From: Myxococcales bacterium
Lineage (GTDB): Bacteria; Myxococcota_A; UBA9042
Reading direction: 5' to 3'
Assembly (NCBI GenBank): GCA_947491025.1
Contig: CANLIC010000040.1
Coordinates: 1-36,569 of the forward strand
Length of the DNA: 36,569 bases
A program made the position numbers and the translations under genes. Positions 31,501-36,569 of this stretch are shown piece after piece. Under the pieces are notes generated by a model. The model worked only from the letters and a program-made list of their open reading frames with translations. It was not told where the DNA came from and did no database searches. Each line of letters starts with the position of its first letter. Position 1 is the first letter of the stretch.

Positions 31501-31655
31501 ACAGCGTCAAGGTGTTGTGGAACTTCGAGGCCGCGACGCCCGCGACGGGCAAGGTGCTGCCCGACAAGTTCACCGGCTTCATCTACGAGACGATCGACAC
31601 CGGTATCTTGGGCACCATCAATTTGATCTGGAAGGTCACAGGCATCCGGCAATAA
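28557..31655 (+). CDS. Large Cys/Asp-rich repeat lipoprotein
   Basis: The 1032-residue product has a lipoprotein signal (LALSAAC, Cys23). The frame is open upstream, but ATG 28557 has AAGGGGAG before it and begins the signal peptide. An acidic linker leads to Cys-rich modules. EVCDGLDNDCDGATDDGTC (about 264-282) is the myxobacterial putative metal-binding motif (MopE/MopI type). From about 285 to 860 there are repeated units of the form CDDGNxCTxDxC-x(n)-GxC, with at least three near-identical 108-residue copies. The C-terminal ~120 residues (FSGTYLVSADPDTQSMGLLG to IWKVTGIRQ) are beta-rich and Cys-poor, a separate globular domain. It is probably displayed on the cell surface, rigidified by disulfides and perhaps Ca2+. 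Role unknown; adhesion or surface coat are guesses. Confidence 0.9.
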   Translation: MHRNAAYSWHPWLVAALALSAACGTAPEDSASDAPGSDATQADADALCEPPCEPGDSGGGGGVDTAAFDVDPCPGAAGCVCAEDTDCDNGRCLETPDGPRCAVPCVDSCDYGHACKLIAAPGGDLTGFCVPRWNRLCNPCLTSADCVALTLDDSACVARGAEGAFCATACVKDADCPSAYACQPATSLEGKGGSYCTRRAEGGAPADATHPPTPCSCSPQASATSAKTLCTAQTTVDGKEVACGGSRTCKATGLSACDAAAPTPEVCDGLDNDCDGATDDGTCDDNNACTSEVCSGAAGCASSKLDGLACEADGDLCTDGDACVNGTCVPGGLKSCDDGNPCTKDSCDAKKGCGHADDDGAPCDDDNPCSLGDSCATGACKAGVAKVCESGQACVGGACNVATGQCVFTNAPTGKACDDADACTQGDACGGGVCVGSKVPCDDDNACTSDTCSADKGCVYKATGGACDDGNGCTVGDVCGAEGCVAGKVKGCDDANPCTVDACAPATGVCGHDGIPLAGKGCDADGSVCTKGDACLGGICKAGAPIGCEDGNACTNDACDAKAGCVHSEVGAKACDDGNPCTLGDLCTSGACAPGKAKGCDDANPCTVDACLVASGTCSYDGIPLAGKVCDADGSVCTKDDACLGGACKAGTPTACDDGNACTNDACDAKTGCAYSDVGAKACDDGSPCTVGDLCTSGACAPGKAKGCDDANPCTVDACLAASGNCSNDGVQLAGKACDADGSVCSKDDVCLGGVCKAGAAIVCEDNNICTNDACEAKAGCVYSEVGAKACDDGNACTVGDVCAAGSCKAGGPKPCDDGNACTAEGCVQATGNCGVIKVPDGTSCGDKGAQCKGGACLGGCTPNAAKICQAGNVFWQDSCGKTGDLVAACGGSTFCSQGGCVDGSFSGTYLVSADPDTQSMGLLGTAKFPPVLYVFTDEGGGAAKTSTQWGGKTYTYAGTLTDKKFDGAGKYTSGDLITMNHSVKVLWNFEAATPATGKVLPDKFTGFIYETIDTGILGTINLIWKVTGIRQ
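30031..31002 (+). repeat. Three tandem 324-bp in-frame repeats
   Basis: The segment encoding GCDDANPCTVDAC begins at about 30031, 30355 and 30679, exactly 324 bp (108 codons) apart, and a related CDDGNACTAEGC starts at 31003. Within each unit the same sub-blocks recur (LAGKxCDADGSVC, CLGGxCKAG, GNACTNDACDAKxGC, CTSGACAPGKAKGC). The near-identity suggests recent duplication or gene conversion. This makes the region prone to length variation and assembly error. Confidence 0.85.
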
Positions 31656-31701
31656 CGAGCGGCAACGCTTGGACGAAGCCCGTCAGGCCGTTTGACGGCG
31701 C

Positions 31702-32376
31702 TCAGTCCTCGCCAGCGAGGTCGTTGAGCCGCCAGATCAGCGGTTCGATCCGCTTGTACGTGACGCTCTGCAGGGCATAGCGCTCGTCTTGAGGGAGCCT
31801 GGCCCGCAGCACAGCGAGGCGATCTGCGGACGGCCAGTCGAAGTGGGCGTGCACGTTGCGGGCATAGCGCCGCTGCTCGGCGCGCGGCAGCGTCTGAATT
31901 CCCTGGACGAAGTGCTCGAGATCCCGGGCCATGCGGTCGCCGATCTCGATGGCCTCTTCGCGGGCGCGTGCGACATCGCGCTGCAGCGCCCGCTCTGCGC
32001 GCAGCTCGGCTTCGCGGCGGGGATCGCGCAGCGGCGGCAAGCGCCCAGGCAGCTGCAACGCTGGCGTCGCCACCTCGTCGTCGAAGCGAGCCTCTATGCG
32101 CTCGGAACGGGACACGAAGTGCGCGGCCGCGGCGGTCTCCGCGCCTGGTCCAGCCTCCTCGACCCCAGACTCGCCGCCGGCTGCAGAGGCCGGGGCCTTC
32201 GATTGCGCTGTGACCTCGGGCTCGGCGTCGCGTGTTGGAGCATCCAAACCGGGCCAGCCGATGAGGCAGATGACTGCCAGGGTCGCGGACAAAGTGACGG
32301 CCTGCAGCGCCCACAGCCAGCGCGGCAGGCGCGGCGTCTCGCGGGGGGCCTTCGGATGCGGCGGATGCTGCAACAT
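31702..32376 (-). CDS. Single-pass membrane protein of unknown function
   Basis: The 224-residue product has a short basic cytoplasmic N-terminus (LQHPPHPKAPRETPRLPRW), one transmembrane helix (about 21-41, LWALQAVTLSATLAVICLIGW), an acidic Ala/Glu-rich linker, and a C-terminal helical domain rich in Arg/Glu (about 115-224, RREAELRAERALQRDVARAREEAIEI; LAVLRARLPQDERYALQSV). The ATG at 32376 has GAGGAGG upstream; an upstream in-frame ATG is less likely. It converges on the Cys-rich lipoprotein with a 46-bp gap. I do not recognise the family; the tail resembles periplasmic helical stalk or protease-regulator domains only in a general way. Confidence 0.8.
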   Translation of the reverse strand: MLQHPPHPKAPRETPRLPRWLWALQAVTLSATLAVICLIGWPGLDAPTRDAEPEVTAQSKAPASAAGGESGVEEAGPGAETAAAAHFVSRSERIEARFDDEVATPALQLPGRLPPLRDPRREAELRAERALQRDVARAREEAIEIGDRMARDLEHFVQGIQTLPRAEQRRYARNVHAHFDWPSADRLAVLRARLPQDERYALQSVTYKRIEPLIWRLNDLAGED

Positions 32377-32650
32377 CGGCCTCCTCGCCGAAAGCGTATC
32401 AGTCCCCGCAACGCCCTGCGACGGCGCTTCATTCCTCATGCGAGCGAGCGTGGGCCTGCCTGGCCACGGGCTGTCGGCCCCGCCGCTGGTCATGGCAGAG
32501 GCCCTCGCATTTTAGATCACGGCAAAAGCCCGGCTCGGCGCGGCCCTGCCATCATCAACAGGCGACGCGGTTCAGCCCCGCCCCGGTTGGATCCGCCGCC
32601 TCGCGACTCGGGGCGTTTCGCCCACGACCCGCGACCGGCTGGAGTTCCCC

Positions 32651-33588
32651 ATGAAGACGCGGATGAATGCGCGCCTGCTGCAGAGTGCGCTGCTCGTGAT
32701 GGGATCCTGCATCGCTGCTTGCGGCACCGATGAAGCAGGCACTGGCAACGCCAGCGATAGTGCAACAGCAAGATCTATGGCGTCGGCGCCATCAGCGACA
32801 TCGGCCCGCCGAAGGTCTACCGCATCGACGCTACCACCGGCGACCGCGAGCTGCTCTTCGACGAAGAGACGGCCGACATCGCCACGCTCTGCCCCAACGG
32901 CTCAACGCTGCCCGGCAAAAAGGTGCTGCAGATGATCCCCGAGGGCTGGGCGATGGACGACGAGTACAACTTCTACTTCGCCTACATCAACATGCCCGGC
33001 CGCGGCGTGGCGAAGTTCCCGAAAGACTTCAGCAAGTGCAGCTTCCTGACCCGCGTGCCCGATGCCAACCAGTCGACCTCCATCAAGGACCCGGTCGGCA
33101 GCGGCTACAGCGAGATCCAGTTTCAGATGCGAGCCTTCGAGATCGCCGGCGGCAAGCTCTACGCCGTGTCCGACACCAAGCTCATCGAGGTCGACATGGC
33201 GACGGGCAACCGCAAGCTCATCAGCAACGGCAAGGACATCGGCGGCCTCGGCGCGGGTCCGATCAACGCCGAGGCGCTCGGCGACCGCTGGTCGCGCTGG
33301 GACCCCTACCACAACGTGCTCTGGACCTACGGCGTCAAGGGCGCTTCGGGCGCCATCGCCGTGGACCTGACGACCGGCGACCGCACGACCTGGCCCTGCT
33401 GGCACCCGACGCTCGGCAAGCAGGGCGCTTGCGGCAACACCGGCACGCCGCTGATCCCGGGCTACCTCAGCTTCGGCGGCATGATGATCGACCCGTCGCC
33501 GCCGCACGATCTCTACTTCGCGCACGACCTGTTCTCGATCGTGAAGTACGAGATCAAGACCGGCAACTCTTACATCTTCAGCCTGTAG
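32651..33588 (+). pseudogene. Lipoprotein gene with an apparent one-base deletion
   Basis: ATG 32651 (GGAG upstream) begins a lipoprotein signal peptide with lipobox CIAAC (Cys24) and linker GTDEAGTGNASDS. At about 32762 that frame turns into Arg/Ser noise, while the +2 frame becomes protein-like from NSKIYGVGAISDIGPPKVYR to the stop at 33588. Restoring one base there gives a continuous protein of about 312 residues. The body has beta-propeller-like repeats (KVYRIDATTGDRELLF; KLIEVDMATGNRKLI; AIAVDLTTGDRTTW) and ends YEIKTGNSYIFSL. A one-base assembly error or a genuine frameshift are both possible. The reading frame after the break is intact, arguing for a recent or artefactual lesion. Function unknown. 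Confidence 0.75.
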
Positions 33589-33600
33589 GCGGACGCGCAG

Positions 33601-33621
33601 GCGCGGCTCTCTCAGCCGCGC
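33601..33621. terminator. Bidirectional hairpin between convergent genes
   Basis: GCGCGGCT-CTCTC-AGCCGCGC forms a perfect 8-bp stem with a 5-nt loop, 12 nt after the stop at 33588 and 42 nt beyond the convergent stop at 33664. No T-run follows on either strand, so termination would be weak or Rho-assisted. Confidence 0.4.
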
Positions 33622-33663
33622 GAGACGCCGTACGACTCCCGCATCGCCGCCAGCAGCGGCCGG

Positions 33664-34452
33664 CTAAGCCCAGGGCGCCAGAGAGGCGACGCGGCCCCCG
33701 AGCGGCTGCGGTCCCGATGGCAACGTCTTGACGATGACGCCCTGAACCAGCGCCAACCAGCAGGCGCCCTGGTGGGCGGCCAGGAACGCGCGCACCGAAT
33801 CGCTCGCCGCCCCGGCCTCGTCGACGCGCACGAAGACGAAACGCTCGCCGTCGCGGCCAAAAGCGCGGAGGTCAAAGGCCTCGCCCTCGCCAGGCAGCTC
33901 GACGTCGTCGCCGCCGCGCTCCAGGGTCTGGCGGACCAGGCCTCGGGCGTAGGCGAGCACGGCGCTGGCGGTGGCCTGGCTTGTCGGAGGGGGCGCCGGC
34001 GCAGGCCGCGTCACGCCACCGGGGCGTCCTGGCCCCGTGCGCGCCGCCAGATCAGGGTAGGGGTCACCGGCCTTCCAGCTCGGCGGCGGCTTGGCGCCCT
34101 CGTCCTCCTGCCAGCGGCCGTCGCCCGCGGCGTCGGCGGCGACGTCGTGGCAGCGCTTGCAGAACAGGTGCCACGGTTCATAGAAGTGGTCAGCGCCGAG
34201 CTGGCCGCGCCAACCCACGGCCACCGCGGCATGGGGGTCGATGCCGGTGCGGCCCTTGGTGTTTCGGCAGCCTGTCGGCCATTGCTGGCTCTCCCGGTAG
34301 GCACGTGCGCGGTCGAGCTGCGACTTGTTGGGGCTGGCCTGCGCTTTGCCGAGCATCAGCTGCAGATCCACGTCCTTGTAGAAGCGCGCGGGCTGCTGCG
34401 CGGCCTCGATGATAAAGGCGCAGCGGTAGTCGAGGGTGCGATGGTCGGGCAT
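33664..34452 (-). CDS. Protein of unknown function with a CXXCH motif
   Basis: The 262-residue product has ATG 34452 with AGGAG upstream; the longer upstream frame is unsupported. There is no signal peptide. The N-terminal ~110 residues contain conserved-looking His/Cys positions: DYRCAFIIEAAQQPARFYKDVDLQLMLG, TGCRNTKGRTGIDPHAAVAVGW and HLFCKRCHDVA, with a CKRCH motif at 98-102. A Pro/Ala linker follows (about 135-160), then a second domain (about 165-262, LPGEGEAFDLRAFGRDGERFVFVRVDEAG). CXXCH suggests c-type heme, but without export that is unlikely, so a zinc-binding or HNH-like metal site (C62, C98, C101, H102) is an alternative. It converges with the frameshifted lipoprotein. Function not recognised. 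Confidence 0.78.
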   Translation of the reverse strand: MPDHRTLDYRCAFIIEAAQQPARFYKDVDLQLMLGKAQASPNKSQLDRARAYRESQQWPTGCRNTKGRTGIDPHAAVAVGWRGQLGADHFYEPWHLFCKRCHDVAADAAGDGRWQEDEGAKPPPSWKAGDPYPDLAARTGPGRPGGVTRPAPAPPPTSQATASAVLAYARGLVRQTLERGGDDVELPGEGEAFDLRAFGRDGERFVFVRVDEAGAASDSVRAFLAAHQGACWLALVQGVIVKTLPSGPQPLGGRVASLAPWA

Positions 34453-34835
34453 GGAGGCTCCTGCCGGCAGCTGCCGTCGTCCGCGCCCGCGAAACCGGCC
34501 TGGCGCGCGGCGGGCGAAGAGCGTCGCCTGCTTCGCCCAATGGCGCAACGGGCCGCCGGCTGGCGTCCGCGGATCCGCGCACCGGGCGTCGCCCATCATG
34601 GCGGACAAGGCCGCAGAGGCGCGCCACGCGGCTCATGCGCCGGGATGCGTCAGAGGTCGCCTAGTCTGCCTCTGTGGCTCCGGAACCCTTGGGAGTGCGC
34701 GTGAATTCAGTACGTCGCATGACATGGCCTTGACATCGTTTGCTCCCTTTGTGTGGTGTCCAACCTGCCAGCGCCGGCTGCGCTCCCCCACGAGCGATGG
34801 CGTTCAGTTAGGTACCTCACCAGGAGAAAAAAACG
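34453..34835. other. Divergent intergenic region
   Basis: This is 383 bp between divergent genes. The half nearest 34836 is less GC-rich and contains TTGACA at 34730-34735, a good -35 match, but I cannot find a convincing -10 at the right spacing. It should contain the promoters for both neighbours. Confidence 0.4.
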
Positions 34836-35609
34836 ATGACGAAGTTCTTTGCGTGTCTCGGTGTGTTGATGTTCGTGGCGCCGGCCCTCGCCAACCCCAA
34901 CCTGAAGCTGACCCTGTCGGCACCGAGCGGGATCGCGGTCTACCAAGCTGGCACCTACGGCGTGACCGTTCTCAACAATGGCAAGAAGTCGGCTTTCGGC
35001 ACCAAGGTCGTGATCAACCTGCCGGCGACCTCAACCTCGCCGACCGTCCATGTGCTGGGCCAACTCAGCGGCCTCGCCTCGGGCTGCACCCTGGCCGGCA
35101 CCAAGCTGACCTGCCAGCTCGGCACGTTGGCCAAGGGTGCGACCGTGACCAAGACCTTCAACTTCGCCGGCGCCTACAGCAGCGCCCCGATGGTGATCTC
35201 GGCCTCATCGTCGACGACGACCTACGAAAATGACCTCTCCGACAACAACGCGTCCAAAACGCTGGCGCTGGCGACGATCTCGACCGCGGTCGTGACCGGC
35301 GTCGAGGTCCCGCACGAGCACTGCACGGGCACCAACTTGACGTCGTACTACGAGTGCGAGCTGTACCCGTCGTCGATCTCGGTGCACCACGCCACGTTCC
35401 TCGCTGGCGGCGGCATCAGCATCACCGGCCAGGGCACCTACAGCGGCAGCTGGTGGCAGTCGAGCCCGGACCGCCTGCAGTTCCAGTACTTTGAGGGCCC
35501 GGATCTGGCGGCGACCTTCGACGGTCGTGGCGTCGGCGGCGGTTGCTTCGAGGGTCTGACGACCTTCCCGGGCAGCAGCTACGTCAGCCCCTACCAGATC
35601 TGCTTCTAG
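34836..35609 (+). CDS. Secreted protein with DUF11/CARDB-like domain
   Basis: The 257-residue product has a strong Shine-Dalgarno (AGGAGAAAAAAACG) before ATG 34836. A classical signal peptide (MTKFFACLGVLMFVAPALA) has predicted cleavage after ALA-19. Residues about 20-145 form an Ig-like DUF11/CARDB pattern: GIAVYQAGTYGVTVLNNGKKSAFGT, INLPATSTSPTV, GTLAKGATVTKTFNF, YENDLSDNNASKT. The C-terminal ~110 residues are a distinct beta-rich domain with four Cys (HEHCTGTNLTSYYECELYPSS, GGGCFEGL, QICF), likely disulfide-bonded. It is a single-gene unit closed by a strong terminator, with an AT-richer leader than most of the window, suggesting good expression. Extracellular or periplasmic role unknown. 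Confidence 0.87.
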   Translation: MTKFFACLGVLMFVAPALANPNLKLTLSAPSGIAVYQAGTYGVTVLNNGKKSAFGTKVVINLPATSTSPTVHVLGQLSGLASGCTLAGTKLTCQLGTLAKGATVTKTFNFAGAYSSAPMVISASSSTTTYENDLSDNNASKTLALATISTAVVTGVEVPHEHCTGTNLTSYYECELYPSSISVHHATFLAGGGISITGQGTYSGSWWQSSPDRLQFQYFEGPDLAATFDGRGVGGGCFEGLTTFPGSSYVSPYQICF

Positions 35610-35639
35610 GCCACCGAGCCCGACTTCTGCGTCGCGCAC

Positions 35640-35686
35640 AAGGCCGCGCTGGCTGGACCCCAACAAAGGTCCGCCAGCGCGGCCTT
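35640..35686 (+). terminator. Strong hairpin terminator after the secreted-protein gene
   Basis: AAGGCCGCGCTGGCTGGACC pairs with GGTCCGCCAGCGCGGCCTT, with one bulged base and an 8-nt loop, 30 nt after the stop at 35609. The stem of about 19 bp is very stable. The tail TTCGCGTTTCG is only moderately T-rich, but this is the best hairpin terminator on the plus strand. Confidence 0.78.
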
Positions 35687-36501
35687 CGCGTTTCGCTCGC
35701 CGACAGACTGCAACGCGCAAGTCCGCCGGGCGGCCTTACGTCCCCGCCCTCCGCGCGCTTGCTCGCCCACCGGGAGGAAGGCTGCAGCGACGCGGCAGCG
35801 CCCACCCCCCCGACCCAGTCGACGGGCGCCGTTCCGGCCCCGCCTGGGCCTCCCCCGACGGAATCAACGTGACCTTCGGGCCCGCGCCGATCACTTCGCC
35901 GTGGCCGAAATTGCGGCGAATCAGCACACCGTCCCCCGGACCTTCCACAGCCTGCACTCGCTCGCGGTGGGGCCGGCGCCCGTGGAGTAGTGTGCATCCG
36001 GAGACAGAACCTGGCCCGCGCCCACCAGCCTCACGCCCGGGTCGCCGTCGCGCCCGTCGCAAGTCACTTGCGACCACGGGCAGCACCCCCGCTGCTCCAA
36101 GGCCGTCAGCGACGACGTGTACGACTGACGCGTACGCAGTAAGAACACGGCCCCGCAGTCAAGCGATCGCACGCTCGCATCCGTAGATACGAGGTTGCGT
36201 ACCGCCCTGCGCTGCGAACAAAGCAAGAACGCGGATGATCCGATTGACGCAATGGCCGCCCCATCGGTATCCTGGCGACCGACGTATCCGGCACCAAAGA
36301 CGGCTGCTGGGCGTGGCCCAGTCCATTGGTCTCAGGCGCCGCACCGCTGCATGACCGCAGCCGGGGTTGCAATGATCGAACGAAATCATCTGGATCGTCA
36401 CCCGTACGCGCGTCCGGTTGGCCCATAGGATCCATCACAGGATCCACAAGCATCCGATCTAATGCTAAAAGTCCGCCCGCGCGAGCCGCGCGGAGGGCAC
36501 C
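35687..36501. other. 815-bp stretch with no supported gene, AT-richer toward the right
   Basis: Several minus-strand open frames of 80-140 codons overlap here in different frames. None has a ribosome-binding site, and none is recognised. Some pieces read more protein-like than GC noise (for example VRLVGAGQVLSPDAHYSTGAG near 36000-36050 and VLIRRNFGHGEVIGAGPKV near 35880-35935). The two pieces are in different frames, so a decayed minus-strand gene is possible but unproven. GGATCC occurs twice 13-14 bp apart at about 36429-36447. The promoter for the gene at 36502 should lie at the right end. Confidence 0.4.
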
Positions 36502-36569
36502 ATGGGATCCAAGACCAAGACAAAGTCCAAGGGCAACACAGGCAAGGTCGTCGGCAGCCTCGCCGTCGC
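36502..36569 (+). CDS. Start of a gene truncated by the window edge
   Basis: ATG 36502 is preceded by CGGAGGGCACC, a good Shine-Dalgarno. Only 22 codons are visible, a Lys/Ser/Thr-rich start MGSKTKTKSKGNTGKVVGSL with no stop. The basic, small-residue composition could be a disordered N-terminal tail. No function can be proposed. Confidence 0.6.
   Translation, partial: MGSKTKTKSKGNTGKVVGSLAV

Noticed and set aside
29427..31652. A 741-codon minus-strand open frame opposite the Cys-rich lipoprotein
   Set aside because: It is an Ala/Val/Gly/Asp repeat caused by reading the 324-bp repeats in antisense. There is no ribosome-binding site or plausible fold.
31674..31690. Terminator hairpin CCGTCA / TGACGG between convergent genes at 31655 and 31702
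   Set aside because: The stem is only 6 bp with no T-run; it is too weak to call.
34730..34758. sigma70 promoter for the secreted-protein gene (TTGACA at 34730-34735)
   Set aside because: At spacings of 16-18 bp the -10 position reads GT-rich sequence with poor match to TATAAT, so only the -35 is convincing.

Overview
The window is very GC-rich and gene-dense. It looks like chromosomal DNA of a Myxococcota (former Deltaproteobacteria) lineage. The signs are FHA domains fused to a TadA/CpaF-type ATPase fold, many secreted lipoproteins with Cys/Asp-rich modules, a large outer-membrane protein resembling a family I associate with myxobacteria, and 4-nt ATGA/GTGA gene overlaps. No integrase, transposase, phage gene or CRISPR array is visible. 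The taxonomic call is an inference.

Layout. 89-334: tRNA-Ala(CGC) and tRNA-Phe(GAA), both minus. 737-3613: outer-membrane beta-barrel protein and a small Cys-rich lipoprotein with a clear intrinsic terminator (minus). 3811-10746: a surface-polysaccharide block on the minus strand (two GT4 glycosyltransferases, a Wzx-like flippase and a Wzy/WaaL-like O-antigen polymerase/ligase), interrupted by one small plus-strand gene of unknown function and two related 24-bp palindromes. The thiamine sulfur carrier gene thiS is translationally coupled to the end of the polysaccharide operon. thiG and a degenerate thiE/tenI-like gene lie on the other side of the operon on the plus strand (11153-12780). 12965-17171: an FHA protein fused to a catalytically eroded TadA/CpaF ATPase fold, followed by a double-FHA, single-TM, TPR protein. 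17146-21512: a minus-strand envelope cluster (lipoprotein, Pal/OmpA lipoprotein, CpoB-like lipoprotein) ending in mnmG. 22068-25886: two interleaved ABC ATPase/permease pairs in one tightly coupled operon.

The right third is looser. A well-formed selenocysteine tRNA (25959-26055) implies that the organism makes selenoproteins. It is followed by a rhodanese gene whose frame is cut by a single in-frame TAG exactly where the rhodanese fold normally has Trp. The same frame then stays open for about 340 codons and encodes a domain with a C-V-D-G-R / H-T-D / G-C-G-H signature reminiscent of carbonic anhydrase metal sites. Next come a 1032-residue Cys-rich lipoprotein with 108-residue tandem repeats, a membrane protein, a frameshifted lipoprotein, a CXXCH-containing protein, a secreted DUF11/CARDB-like protein with a strong terminator, an 815-bp stretch with no supported gene, and the start of a gene running off the right edge.

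The items most worth following are the amber-interrupted rhodanese fusion, the FHA/pseudo-TadA pair, the duplicated Cys-rich module shared by Pal and its neighbouring lipoprotein, and the paired 24-bp palindromes in the polysaccharide region.
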